From: Gamsiella multidivaricata
Lineage: Eukaryota > Mortierellomycota > Mortierellomycetes > Mortierellales > Mortierellaceae
Direction of reading: 5' to 3'
Assembly: GCF_025024155.1 (NCBI RefSeq)
Contig: NW_026251803.1
Coordinates: 1 to 64,000 of the forward strand
Length of the DNA stretch: 64,000 bases
In this document: piece by piece, positions 11,601 through 23,969 of the stretch
Layout of the letters: every line of letters begins with the position of its first letter
Position numbering within the stretch: position 1 is the first letter of the stretch
The notes under the pieces: model-generated
What the model saw: the letters and a program-made list of their open reading frames with translations, nothing else
The model's database searches: none
Told to the model about the DNA's origin: nothing
Program-made: the position numbers and the translations under genes

Positions 11601-12619
11601 ACTGGGCCCAGCACTGATGGCGCCAGAACCCTGCTCGGCTTCCCGTGTCGATGAAAGGATATCATCCGCGTGAAGATCGTTCAGGGTGACCGGTTGCAGC
11701 TTGTCGATGAACTGAGGCGACGAACTGGAAACCATGGCGATTTTAACGGCAGTACCAACAGCACGGGCCGTGATGGCATGTTCCTCGCTCTCCAAGTCGA
11801 AACATTGCTGATAGCCTAGAACGGCGTTTCCGCCCATATCCAATGTCTCCTTGCCCAGCAATCGACGGAGTTGCCCCGAAAGTCGGAAGAGAAGTCTCTG
11901 ACGGGCTTCGTTTGACGATCGCTGTGTACGAAAGCTATCGCTCCAATGATATTCAGGGTCGTCCTCGTTCACAATGGCGTCCACAAAGCCGTGCATGGCT
12001 ACTATCTGGTATCCAGCAGGCAAGGATGTCGTTGAGAAAAACATGATTCCTGCTGAAGAGTCCTTAAAGGGGTTGACATCGCCGAAGAACTGAAGCTTGA
12101 CTTGGACGTTGACCTCGCCTCGCACGCCACGAATAGTGTCATAAATTGGGAACCATCCAGCGATCTGCCAGGGCGAATTGACCGGCAATAGGGGATTTAA
12201 ATCAATAAAGACAGAGCCGACAGAATCGTTTGCAGTGATGGCGTCGTAGTCGAGCACCTTGAGCTCCAGAGGTTCGTTCTGAAGATCAGCATCGTCAGTG
12301 ACCTCAAATCTGAAGTCCTATGGATATGTCAATGCGTGCGATACAAGATTATTAGTTTTCAGCATTGAGGATCTAGGTGGAAATTCTGTGGCATCGTTAT
12401 ATGTAGGTGATGAGTGCGAATACGTCGAGTTCGTCATTGACACCGCGAATGCATTACCTCGTTCCACACAGGGTTGAGTGTCTTGCGACAGACAGTAGTC
12501 CGCTGAGCCTCGAAATCGGCAAAGCGCACCTCTACGTAGGCGTCCGTCAGGTCCGAGGCCTTGTCCATGACGGGCAGATCCCTTGCTCCGACGACCCTGA
12601 TTTTCAAGATGCAGGGCAT
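8618..12619 (-). CDS. C2CD5-like C2-domain protein
   Basis: Three exons: 12619-12458, 12317-11003, 10914-8618, in phase, 1257 aa. The N-terminus is a C2 domain (ILKIRVVGARDLPVMDK, then DAYVEVRF and NPVWNE), a Ca/phospholipid-binding fold. The rest matches the architecture of animal C2CD5 (CDP138): beta-rich modules (FEVAKNL.., ALGVRV-like repeats), a CxxC zinc site region (RMCHIPFYRK followed by KCQKCKKKYVPE), and a last module with GGDAIVGLRVDESF. Animal C2CD5 is an Akt substrate acting in insulin-driven vesicle fusion; a vesicle-trafficking role here is inferred. Ser/Thr-rich linkers separate the modules. The small first exon stops within the C2 domain. Confidence 0.88.
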
Positions 12620-13657
12620 GCTCGGTGGTACATGAAAGAGAATGATGAGGAAAGAGAGGGAATGAGTGAGAATAAGAGTTAATTTTTATATTTTCTCGTA
12701 TCATCCTGTTCGCGATGGTCGTATGCCTCTGGCTCCTGTCTCCACCATAACATCACATGCTGTTTTGCAGATCTGAGGCATCAAGCGATGGCGACCGTTC
12801 GAATATCATCTCAGCCTGCCGGATAAGCACCCATCGAAGCCCTTTCAGCTTTATTATGTATGTATACCATTGTCTCCCTTGGTTTCTGGTGTTTGATCCC
12901 AACACCTCCCGGTGTTGCACCTTTGACAATGCCGAGCTCACTACCGCTCGTCATCAAAGGCTTCCTGAATAGTATGAACAGCCCTAGTCCAGTGTCCCGC
13001 AATAGCGGTGGCAGTTCTGGCCCGCCGGCGATGAAGCCTGCCAAATGATCTTCCAGGTCCGTTTATCTTCATCGCGCATCCGAGGTTCTTGTCGGCGAAC
13101 GTAGGATCGTTCTTTCCTATTGTTTTTCGCGCGCTTTTGGATAAATTGGTGTTCCTCGTCAACTTTGGTACTCTTGTTGGCTGAAGTATGTCCTGGCGCC
13201 GCATAGAGGTTACCGGTAGGCGGATTGTCTTTCTGTTATCACCTTTTGCAGGGGCGGATGGTAATGACGAGGCATCAGAGACTCGCAGTACGTGGTGTAG
13301 TTTAGTTAGTGCAGCTGCCCTTGTGTTCGCAGTAGCAAAGCCAGGGCCTCAGAGCTCGTCTCGATAGCAAGTAGGTCGTGTCGGATGATATTTAAACTCT
13401 TACAGGAAGTATCCGAATGCACGTTCAATGGTTGTACATTTGCCGATATTTTTGGTGCAAGCAAGAAGGAAGCTACACAAATAGGTTGCTGATGGGCCCT
13501 GGAAGGGTTTTTTGCAGTAGGTGCGGATCAGCAAAGATAAAGTAGTTGAGCAACAAAGTAAATTTGACACTGTAACCACCACCACGCACATCCTGTCTTC
13601 ATCTTTTTGCTTGCGGTTGCAGCCCTGACAATAATCGACGCCAGAACTAACAAATCA
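12620..13657. other. Divergent intergenic region, no gene recognised
   Basis: This 1.04-kb spacer lies between two divergently transcribed genes. Open frames on both strands are short and lack recognisable domains or splice-supported extension. It probably holds both promoters. The minus-strand frame at 12811-13044 is 77 codons long but matches nothing I know. Confidence 0.6.
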
Positions 13658-14850
13658 ATGCCGCCGACGGCAAGTTACACCTGCAGGGTGCCACGCCGAC
13701 GATACGCTCTTCATATCGTCGGCATCATCTTCCTAAGCTATCTCTTTCTGAACTGGCACAGTGTCTGGATCGAAGTTACTGCAGGATTCTCAGATGAACG
13801 ACGCTATCTCTTCGATATTCAAGCAGCAGATCCTGAAGTCAGCCAGTCAAGGACAGAGCATCGTACTCTCAGCCTAAGCCCCATACATTCGTATACGCTT
13901 CCCGGGGCTAGGGAAGACCTTACGCCGACGGCATACGTTCTTATCCTGACACCACTTATGGATGCTGCGTCATATTTTAACAGCTACTTCAGCAACCTGT
14001 CGAGTTTGGAATACCCCAAGGAGTTGATTTCTCTCGGATTTCTTGTGTCCACCACGACGGACGATGGTCAACAGGATTCAACCCTATTGGCGCTTCAACC
14101 GTACATCTCGTTCTTGAAAGCCACTTCGTCATATAGGAGGATTACCGTCCTGCAGCAGGCATCCCAGCCCCTTGGTTACACGCAGGATGGGAGGCACGCG
14201 TATGAGGTGCAGGAATCCCGAAGGAAAGTGCTTGCCCAATGTCGAAACGCGCTTTTGAGCTCGACTTTGATGGATGAATCATGGGTGCTGTGGCTTGATG
14301 TGGATGTAATCGAATATTCTCCGGATCTGCTGCTCAATCTTATGCGGTTAGACAAGGACGTAGTTGCGCCGAACTGCTTTCGATCTGAGCATGGTTGGCT
14401 AACTACTAGGAGCGTACCATATGACCGCAACAACTGGTTTGAGACCACAGAATCCATGGCAATCCAGCGCGTCCTAGATGGGGATGAATTTCTCTTTGAG
14501 GGTTCGTTGCATGAAACGATAATTCATACCGCAAATCTGAACATTATACAAAGTTAAAAGGCTGATTGATTGCATTTATTTGTGCATACATGACCCTAGG
14601 CTACGGTGGCGATCACAGCACGTATCGCCAATCTATGGCCGATTTGGACTCACACGTCCACACGCTGGTGCCTCTCGATGGAGTCGGGGGAACCTTCACG
14701 CTGGTCAAGGCAGTAGTCCACCGGGCAGGCATCAACTTCCCCACTCATCCCGTGGACCACGCGATCGAGACTGAAGGTTTTGCCAAGTGGGCGAAGCAGG
14801 AAGGCTTCTCTGTGTTTGGTGCACCAAACCTTATTGTTCGACATGCTTGA
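13658..14850 (+). CDS. Anp1/Mnn9/Van1-family mannosyltransferase (Golgi type II membrane protein)
   Basis: Two exons: 13658-14501 and 14600-14850 (intron 98 nt, phase 1), 364 aa. The chain has a short basic N-terminus, one membrane anchor (ALHIVGIIFLSYLFLNW, about residues 17-35), then a GT-A catalytic domain. Family motifs seen are VLILTPLMDAASYF near the start, EYPKELISLGFLVS, and WVLWLDVDVIEYSPDLL, whose DVD is the metal-binding DxD. The second exon carries PLDGVGGTFTLVKA and an AIETEGFAKWAKQEGF segment typical of the family's C-terminal half. Yeast relatives build the alpha-1,6 mannan backbone in the cis-Golgi; the same step here is inferred. The donor is GTTCGT, weaker than usual. The ATG at 13658 is the first in frame. 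Confidence 0.88.
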
Positions 14851-15008
14851 ATTCGCAAGCCACGCCACAAAAAAATAATAAAGGAAAGAGCTGTAGATGT
14901 CATGCTCCATGAACGCCCACGTAAACCGAGGATGCCACCGAAGCTAAAAAAGCAAAAGATTAGTAAGGAAGACCTGAATCATACTCATCGATCAGCATAA
15001 GCTCATAG

Positions 15009-17774
15009 ATGCTGAACTCTTGTTCACTAAGCTCACTGTGCAACACTCTAGCGCGCTCAACGGTCTCGACATCCGTAACAGTTATATCTTCGACGACGAT
15101 CCCAGTGACAACACCAGTCAGCGCGGTCGCCGTACGGAGGCAGCAATTGAACGATGCAGCAAGAAAAACATCGACGCCGGAGGTGGAGGAGCATGTGCAA
15201 GTTGACAATATTGAGGACGAGGGGGATGAGAAGGCCTCCCTAATTAGCGACACAGGCAGTGACAGCGATAGCCGTGTCAGCGTAGATCCGGAGGATGGGG
15301 ATGGAGAGGCCAAATCCAAGTTATCAGCGAAGGACATGGCATCTGTGCCTCAGTATGAGAAACGCGACCGCAAGTAAGGTTTACCCGATCGTACTCGGCA
15401 TGGTGCCTTGGCACGAACTTGGCACTAACGACAACGCACCGCCATTCGACTTTGATCCCTCTAGACTTTTCATTGATCCTCAGTCAGTGTCAAGCTTCAA
15501 ACCGACGCACACCAACGTCGCCTACCTACCTGATTTTTCAGGTTTGGAATTGTTGGTTATAGGGATGAAAAGAGGAGAGGTAAGCCCTTCTGAATGGACT
15601 TGCATAGGCTCATTTCGCGTTTTATGTATTCATTCCTTTGCTCTTCCTTTGTATCTCTTGCATGGACAGACGCTTGTATTTCAAGGATGTGCAAAGGTCA
15701 TACCTCTGATCGGACATGCAGCAGCCATGGGATATATTATGTCAGGAACGGCGGAGATGAGGCGGTCAAACTCAAGAAAAATATCTAGAAGTTCAGCACC
15801 AAAGGAGCTGGACTTTTCATTCATATCGACCTTCACTGTTTTCTCGCCACGTACCCATGCCCTCGCAGTCATCGAAGCAGTCAGCCTGGCTGGCTCCCAG
15901 CGAGACCAAATGATTGGACAAAACACTACACCTACACCCAAAGAGCTGAGACAGCACCTGGAATCAATGACAGCTCAACTTGCGCTAACCGAATTCGATA
16001 CAGTGCTCGCAATTCAATCGGCCCAAGACTGCGGGATTTTTGGAATCGAAAAAGTAGTTCCGCTGTTTAAGGGTGTCCTTTCAGTCAAGCCGACAACGCG
16101 TTCACGCGTGAAGGAAGAGGAGGAAAAACAGGCGCACATCCGTTTTGAGACTTATTTGAATGGATTTCATCCGATTCTCGACCCAACAGACGGTATTATA
16201 GCACTCAAGATCCCGAGTACATGGAGAGATGCTGTGCAGGTACTGGTTGATGCCACTTTAAATGAAAACGGAGGACGTGTCAAGCAGCCACCAGTTTCCG
16301 TTGTGTGCGGTGGAAAGAAGATGGGGAAGTCGACATTTTCACGTCTGATCTTGAACCGTATGCTGAATAGGTGAGGCGCGAAAGCGAAATTGTGGCTAGC
16401 AATTCATAGAGCCGAATAATATTCTCATCTATCGTCATTCTTTATCATAGGTATCGGAGAGTTGCATTTATCGAATGCGATATCGGTCAGTCCGAGTTCA
16501 CGCCGGTTGGGATGGTGGCGCTTCATATTATCGAGACACCGGCGTTAGGAGCACCCTTCACCCATCCGCGACAGCCTTATCGTGCGTTCTTTCTAGGAAA
16601 CAGCACCCCGAGGGACGATCCTGATTACTACATGGCCTGTATCAAGGAATTAGTCAAAACCTACTATGGTGAGGTCTCACACACGCGTTCCTGGGTGGAT
16701 ACCGAGGACGATTACCACAGTGATGACGAGGAGGATGAGCATATACCATTAATCGTTAATACTCAAGGCTGGATCAAGGGCATGGGATACGACCTACTGT
16801 TGCAGTTGCTTGACTACACTGCGCCCTCGCACATTTTTGGCTTCCACTCTCCGTCGGTGGGGGACTCTAATTTGCCGCAGTCCTTTTTTGCCACGCTGAA
16901 GGAGCAAGCCTTGGCTGCTGGACGCCCATGCCCCTTCTTCTGGTATGTCGCAGCAGTAGCAATCGGCGACGACAGCAACCTCTCTCCGTTTACGAAATAC
17001 CACCCGGCCGATCACCGTGCGCTCGCCTTGCTGTCGTATTTTTACCTGAGACCTGAGGGAGACGAGAGACTAGGGTTGAGCGGTGGCGATAACTTGATTT
17101 GGGACTTCACTCAGGCGTTAATGGCGAGACGGCCATGGTGCTGGGACTGGAGTTTAGCCAAAGGAGTCTGGATTCTGTTCGACCAAGTCCCGCGTAGCCA
17201 AATTTTGCATGTCCTCAACGCGAGCCTAGTGGCATTAACAGGCGATAGGGAGAACCCCCAAGCCGTCGATGACCACGATGAGGACTCAGCCCCATCGTTA
17301 AATCATCATGGACAGCCTAATCCAGTTCCTCATATCCTTCCTGGACAGATAGCGCCGCCAAACTACTTCCCTTTGGGACAGTACCCACCCCCGCCTCCTG
17401 AACACACAACCTGTCATGGATTAGCGATCATCCGCAGTATTCAGCCTTCAACGCGCACGCTTCACATCCTCACGCCTATACCATTGGCAAAACTGAAAAA
17501 GTGCAGTGGTATAGTCAAGGGAGCGATCCATATGCCGATGCACGCCAACCTAGACCACAACGAAGACGGCAACAGCATGGTCCCCGGTGTCGCTGGCATT
17601 CCCTGGAAAAAGGTGCCTTATCTGAACTACGAATCGCCTCTAGGAAGTTATGGCTCCCAATCACCGTCCATTGGGAGCCAGTCTTCACGGCCGAACTTTA
17701 CACCACCAGTTAAGATCATTGGTTCAGACGCGAAAGTGACGCGGAAGAACCTTGGACGTAAGCGCTTGCAGTGA
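15009..17774 (+). CDS. GRC3: Polynucleotide 5'-hydroxyl kinase GRC3/NOL9
   Basis: Four exons: 15009-15373, 15465-15579, 15670-16370, 16451-17774, in phase, about 834 aa. GRC3 phosphorylates RNA 5'-OH ends in the nucleolus and works with LAS1 on ITS2 removal during 27S pre-rRNA maturation. Seen here: an acidic N-terminal region, the family's SSFKPTHTNVAYLPDFSGL and GETLVFQGCAKV segments, a Walker A loop GGKKMGKST with Lys380, and FIECDIGQSEFTPVG just after it (Walker B/substrate loop). The C-terminal half has the LIVNTQGWIKGMGYDLL motif typical of the family. The first about 35 codons look unlike protein; the family usually begins with a segment like the SAVAVRRQQ at 15118, so the true start may come from a short upstream exon spliced there. 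Confidence 0.88.
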
Positions 17775-17836
17775 TTGCCAAATAAAAAATCATTCTTTCT
17801 CGAATGATCTTCATTCGCGCGCTGTGATCACCATCC

Positions 17837-20800
17837 ATGTTTCATTTGAATTCCTTCAAGGCTGACCTTGCTCTAAATCAGGACGCAGAACGCGGTGGAG
17901 AAGAAATTCATGTTAGTGTATCCAAATCTGAGCATGGCCATCAACAGCAAAGTCTTGGCCACACTTTTCTAGTCCTGTTCCAGGCGAGCCGTTCGGCTCT
18001 CAGAAAGGCCATTGAAAATATCGAAGGAGAAAGCAAGTCAGCAACATGGGAAGCTGTTGCCATGATGATAGTGTAGCAGGACGGATAGTGATTTCATGTT
18101 TTCTGGCATAGACCTTTGCTGATCATCCACATGATCTGTATTTCTTGGCCCTACATAGGCGTTCTTTCTCATTCTTTGCGAAGGCTCATCTCTTACGTAG
18201 AGGCGACAGGGGACACAGAACACGATGATGCGTTGATATCGCGCATGGAGAACGTGTACCGGCCATTACTAGATAAGGTTGTTTTTTGTACATCTGCGCG
18301 CACTTCAGGCATACAGTCTGCGTGAAGCGGTTGACTGAAACAGCTTTCGTTAATCCTTACCTAGCTTCTAAAAAAGGCGGATGTTTCTGAGAAAAGGATT
18401 GCTTTTCTGCTTCTGGATTGGCTTATACTGGAATACCCATACAGGACGATCATGGCGCGCGCGTTAGATAGAGATCTAGCGCCATCGGCTGACAAAAAGC
18501 GAAAGCTGTCTGCACTCTTGGCTATCGAGCATGCCCTCCAGACATACGGCAACCCTAAATCGACAATGGACGACACCAAACCAAGTCGAAACAAAATAGA
18601 TGCGTCACTTGAAAAGCCCAACGCTAGTAAGAGGACGCGTATGTGATACGTCGATACCTCACGTCCAGCAACTAGTCATTTTGACGTTTTTTTTCGTTAA
18701 ATGCTTTTCAAAGTAGGGATTGCAGATCATGCATATCCTGATGGGCCGACACTTTTAGCATGGGTATCTTCGTTGTCTAGAATGGTCCGTGATGACGGGT
18801 GTGTAGCCATTTTACGAAAAAGCCGGTGAAATCACTTTCATCCTTTGTACGCGTGTGACTAACTAGCGTGATTAGAGCTGTCTTTAGCGACAGTAGTCGA
18901 TCGATGACCCGCCTCATAAGTCTCGCACTAGATGTATCCATAGCGGTATCTCGTATCCTTGCGGATCAAACTCTGCAAGAGCTTCAATTCATGGAGGCTA
19001 TTCGCAATGCTGCGCTGGTTATCGAGGTCGGCGCCAATGAAGGAGAGAGCTTGGCTGATCAGACAACCTATAGATGGTGCTTTTCACAGAGTATGCAGCG
19101 CATTCAAATGATGCTAACGGAGTATCAATCGGTATGTTCAGGTAGTGTTGAGGGGTGGAGCTGATAAGACTAAAAATGAGCTTGTAAGTTGCTAACAGGA
19201 ATGAATTTACGGACTTAGTGGAACCTGAAGATATCTGCAATGGAATCCGCAGGGCTGGCGGATACACTAAAATTCATCCAGCTGTTCAACAATCATCGAT
19301 TTACCGATGGAGACCTTCAATCGCATAAGGACCTGAGATCATTCGCCCAGTCCTGGGGCATTCTTTCTTCTGTCCTTTTTCAAAGGGGCACTGCCCTGGC
19401 ATTAGCAGCAGCAATGGAGCAAATTCTGGAACTGATACCAAAAGTGAGCTTAAATGATGCATGTATGTAGGGAGAGATACCATGGGAAGCGCGCTAATGC
19501 AATCGCTCCTGCACAAACACTTAGAAAGGCATCTTATTGCAAGCAAGGTTGCTTGGCGTCTGCCTCTTGCTTGGATACTGTGATCCATCCATACCATCGG
19601 ACGAAATCTATCAAAAACTAGGGGACATGAAATCAGATCTACTTTCTCTCTCGATCTCCACGGTAAAAAAAAAAAAAAAAAAAAAAAAAAAGATCGCGAC
19701 AGCTTAAAAGGACCATTTTTAAAATCCGCTTCATTCGTAATATTTGCACTTGTAGGTTTCGCAAGAGTCCGTGGTCGGTAGGGATGTAGCAATGGCGCTT
19801 CACAAGCTCTTCGCCGCAGCCATGACAGAGCAAGACTTTGATCGGATAAAGTCCATGATCTCCATCATTGTGGATAATCCACTGGAGATTGCTACAGACT
19901 CTGCAGAACTAGTGGCGGGATTTGTCATTTTGTTCCCGAGATTTCTCCTCCCAGAACTTCTAAAACATGTCCAGTGCAACGATGACGACGGAAGCCTTAC
20001 AACCGACGATTCGGCATTCGTGTCAAGGACATGGAATGCGGTTCGCGTTGTAGAAGAATTGGTGAAAGGAAACTTTTTTTGCAAGGCCCTCTCGAAAGCA
20101 GAAGGGGAACAAAGGTGAGTGCGTAGCCCCAAAATTTTGGATTTCGCCACACTGCTAAGCTATCTCCTGAGCCGCATCTAACCCAGAATGCATTTGAATA
20201 GAAAACTACTGGAGAGGGCGATGGTGGGGCAGCTGAGTAGTAAAAATGTCAAGATCCGTATGGCAACAACCCATTTTGTAGCCACGCTTGGTAAGTCAAC
20301 AAGTACAAATCGATAAAAGGATGCTCTAGACCTCGCTCTGCGTGTTTAACACCCCTGTTTTCATTTCTCTCAGATCCGCTGAAAATTTTCCAAGTGTTCG
20401 GACCAGATCTGATGAGCAGTGGACAAAAGAGCTCCACAGCAGAGTTGGTTTTGATGGAATGCATGGTCTGTCGTACCAAAGATAGGATCCCAGAGGAGGG
20501 GTTTGCTTCTTTAATAGAGTACATTCGGTAGGCTATAACTGACGTGACGTTGCGTGACTCCTGTGAGATAATAGAGGAGACTGACAGCGGAACACTTAAA
20601 CGTGTAATAGAACAACCTCATGTCGTATCTCATCTCCTAAGGGCGATAGTGGCAAAACAAAAAGCCCTGCACAACTTCTTTTAAAGACACAAAAAGCTTC
20701 CGTCCAGCTCGTGGACAAAGGTAATGACTTGGCAATCAGGTGCGCTATTCAACCGCTTTGCAGCTCTTATTCTTATCGTCCAACTTTGCCCATCCATTTC

Positions 20801-22750
20801 AAATAATGCCATTGCTCTCATAGACATCAACGAGGAGCTGTTAGAAGGCCTGCTTCATCTTGTGAGAAAATTTGGCGAGACCATCCCTTCGTTCTTGTGG
20901 GATAGCGCTATTCGTCACCTAGTCTCTAAAACGTATGCGTCGCCAGGAGACCAGCTTCTGATCCGCATTTGGAACAATCTGGCGCCCTCAGTTACAGACG
21001 CATCTGAGGCTATCATTGCTGTCTCAAGCGCTATACTTGACATTTTGGAGCATCAAGGGATTGTTACGGAGCAAATGCTGGAAGACGCATTGGAGGCAAG
21101 CGATGAAGCATTGGACGACCTTCGATTAGCTCGACTTTCACCGCTACTGGTGCTCAAGGTGAAAAAACATGGCTGTGTGCGAACTTAACTACGAATGTTG
21201 AGAGGCGCCTGGAATTCGCTTGCTTACAATGATAAGCATCTAATAGACGGTTCCGGCGCATGGATTCGCTCGCGAGTACAGGAAAATTAAGTCAACATAT
21301 AAAGATGACAGGACTGGCTCGATACCTGACAGGATGCTATTAGCATTGAAGTCCAGGTGCGTAATCCAGCTAGTCGTAAACCTCCTGAGGCTATAATATG
21401 TCACTGAAATTGACAGACGCATGAATTGCATTCTCTCTAGAAGCGACAGTCAGCTGGAGTTTAGCCTGGTCAGGACACTAGCGACCGCTGTCCTTCATGG
21501 CATGTTCCCAGACTCTTCGCTCGAAGCTATATATACTGGTATGGCGAGACAATTTGCTGATAAACCCATCAGGATCGAACAATTGGATCTAGTCGACGCG
21601 CGGTCATGGCTGTTCACACTTTATGAGTGGGTGGCGAACTGGACGGTTGAGTCGAGCTCGCAAGGCCAGAGTGAACACGACATTGACTGGATATATCGTA
21701 TCGTAAATACGTTCTTCTACGAGATCGTGACCCTCATGAACGTGAACAATGGTAGAGCACAGTTCTCTCTTTTGAGTATGATATTATCGTATATTTTTGA
21801 GTATAAAAGAATGCTCACCATTTTATTTTTCGTCTTTAATAGGTTCTGTTCAAGATGTCTACAGGCTGCAGCTCGGGGTCGTCGACGTTCTCTCGAAGAT
21901 CCTTCTGGTGACTGTGTCGTTCTATGCTGAGCCAACCCATAACCTGTTCTTCAAAAACCTACAGCGGATCAGCGCCATGCACTCCCCTTCGATGACGGCC
22001 ATGGTCGAAGTGATTGCAGAGGACGACTCTACAGAGCAGAATCATGCCGACAAACTATCTTTGGTTCCAAAGACTCCACAGGAACTTTTCTTAGCCGTAC
22101 TAGGAGACGTCTTGAGGATTATTACCGGACCGCTTATGGAAGGAAAAATAGTAGACGTTCCATCTGCAACCTGCCTCGTCAACGTCTTTATCATGACAAT
22201 GCAAAGGCTCGCAGCGCCTCCTCTAGGCATGAGCGACAGTAGCAGTACTGTCGCCGCCACCGCCATTATGAGATCCGCTAATAACTCAAGCAGTACTGCT
22301 TTACCACCAAAATGGACTAGCTGTGTCCTGATGGATCTAATAACACCAAGCCTCGGAGCTGCCGTGAGCTCCTTTCTGGCCGACAATGAAAAGTCTGGCG
22401 AAATGGAATGCGTACCCCTGATTCAAGGCTGCGTTCAAATCCTATACATGGGAGCGAGTGTAGCAGGAAGTGTGGATGGCCGTGCACTGTCAAGATCGAC
22501 TGCTCAATGGGCCATGAAAGTTGCGGTCTTGGGAATTGAGAGCACAGAGACAACGATTGCTGTAGCGTCGTTGAAACTGCTGGCGACTATATCTGGCACT
22601 AGGATGATCACCACGGAGTTGCTGAATGAGGCCAATATTGTGGCTATCCGAAGGGGACTCGTTCGGTTGCATCAATCGAAGGACCTGAAAGAAGGAATAT
22701 CACCGGAAATCGTCCCGTTGCTCGACAAGATGTGGGAGCTCCTTTCATAG
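17837..22750 (+). CDS. Large HEAT/ARM-like helical-repeat protein of unknown function
   Basis: Fifteen exons, about 1268 aa: 17837-18072, 18112-18277, 18365-18638, 18717-18798, 18867-19131, 19219-19443, 19525-19662, 19756-20114, 20202-20290, 20374-20527, 20650-20720, 20764-21158, 21247-21356, 21417-21751, 21843-22750. All join in phase. The chain is almost wholly amphipathic helices with Leu/Ile spacing typical of HEAT/ARM repeats and has no catalytic motif I can see. One segment, RLARLSPLLVLKV (end of exon 12), resembles a conserved stretch in uncharacterised plant ARM-repeat proteins, a memory-based hint only. Introns 1 (39 nt) and 11 (43 nt) are very short, so those junctions are least certain; an alternative donor for intron 1 is at 18037. 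The role is unknown; scaffolding would be the default guess. Confidence 0.75.
19665..19691 (+). repeat. A27 homopolymer inside intron 7 of the helical-repeat gene
   Basis: Twenty-seven uninterrupted adenines start right after the intron's GT donor (19663-19664). The intron continues to the acceptor before 19756. Confidence 0.95.
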
Positions 22751-22975
22751 GAGTTGCACACTACACAGAACACGTTTTGTCATGACAGCATGCCAACGAG
22801 CCGTGCGTGGAACAGCTGCGGAACGAGAGGGCGCTATGTAGGAAGCCAGATAACCTCGTGGCATATTTCGAATGGCTTTCTTTCATTTGTGCTTTCTTAA
22901 TAAAGTTGCTCTTTGCGACAGTTCCAGTGCTGTCTCGCTGTTTAGGTGTAAGTACTGTTGACCATGTAAAGACAG

Positions 22976-23969
22976 ATGCGAGTGGAAGGTATTTCCCCAT
23001 ATTTGGAAGAACAGGAGGTGGAGGCAGCGTCCATGAATGTGGCCTTGGTCCGGGATGGGAACATGGATATTCTCGGTGTGTATTTTTCCTACATCCGCAG
23101 ATCGTGTATGAGACATTCCGACGCACCTCCCAGTCCGCAACTCCGCAATCACAATCGTGGCAGGGCTCGTCCGCGCGCTCCACAAGACGATGTCGCGGGC
23201 GTTTGCCCAAGCTCCAGCATCCATCCTGCGCTTTGATGGCCTGCCGATGCTCAGAAGGTGAGGGCACTGGAAAAGTGAAAGATCAGGAGCTGCAAGGATG
23301 CGGATGCCATGAACGATCAGGCTGAGAGGATTCAGAAGATAAAAGTCTCCAGGAAGACCAACTCATCCCCAAGGACTCACAAGCGCAAGCTTGCTCGATC
23401 GATCCAGAAAGAAAAGAAGAGCTGGGCCGCTACAGGGATTGATTCAGTGATAAAAAACGGTTTCTTTGCTGGGTTGGAGGAGCTGTGCTGGAACGTGTGT
23501 CGCTGCGCTGGAGAAACGGACGTCTATATTGGTCGCAAGGCGAAGCAACATCCTAGTCAGGCTATGGTTACTTCGTCGATTCAGATATACTCTTTTATGG
23601 CATGCAGGCGCTCCTCAGAAAGAACCTCCGTAATCACACCTTCTCGTCGTGGAAGGTGGAATATATAATTCAGAAGCTGGAAGTCAGCGAGGCTCAGTAG
23701 ATTGTCGCTGCCGTCACTACGACCAACAACTGCACGAGCCGGGTGCCAGGCCGGTCGTTCGTAAAGGGCCTCGCCGTACTGCATGGATGTGATCCAGCCC
23801 ACAAGCAGGGCGTCCTGGATCACTATTGCAGCCAGATGAGAGTAGGCTGCGGGATATCTGGCAAATTTCCTTTGACAAGGCCGAGACCTCGGAAGAGGAG
23901 TATAAAAGAAGTGAAGCTATTGACACGATGAAGGGGATCGTGGACAGTGTCATCAGATACCTCCAAGAG
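22976..23969 (+). pseudogene. Decayed XPG/FEN1-type nuclease gene
   Basis: Fragments in different frames, in the right order for an XPG/FEN1-like nuclease. There is an N-terminal piece from the ATG at 22976 (MRVEGISPYLEEQEVEAA, then DILGVYFSYIRR). After a frameshift near 23130-23150 comes ILRFDGLPMLRR (the substrate-side FDG motif). A helical linker follows (AERIQKIKV at about 23320), then CRCAGETDVYIGRKAKQ, an I-domain GExDV motif. After another frame change come the DSD catalytic motif (about 23580) and LEVSEAQ. An in-frame TAG at 23698-23700 interrupts this, and coding-like sequence resumes with a splice-like end near 23969. Family knowledge: the acidic residues of the N and I domains bind two metals for flap cleavage. 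The breaks make a functional product unlikely. Confidence 0.72.

Noticed and set aside
12811..13044. 77-codon minus-strand frame in the C2CD5/Anp1 spacer
   Set aside because: No family similarity, no splice support, and it sits in the divergent promoter region.
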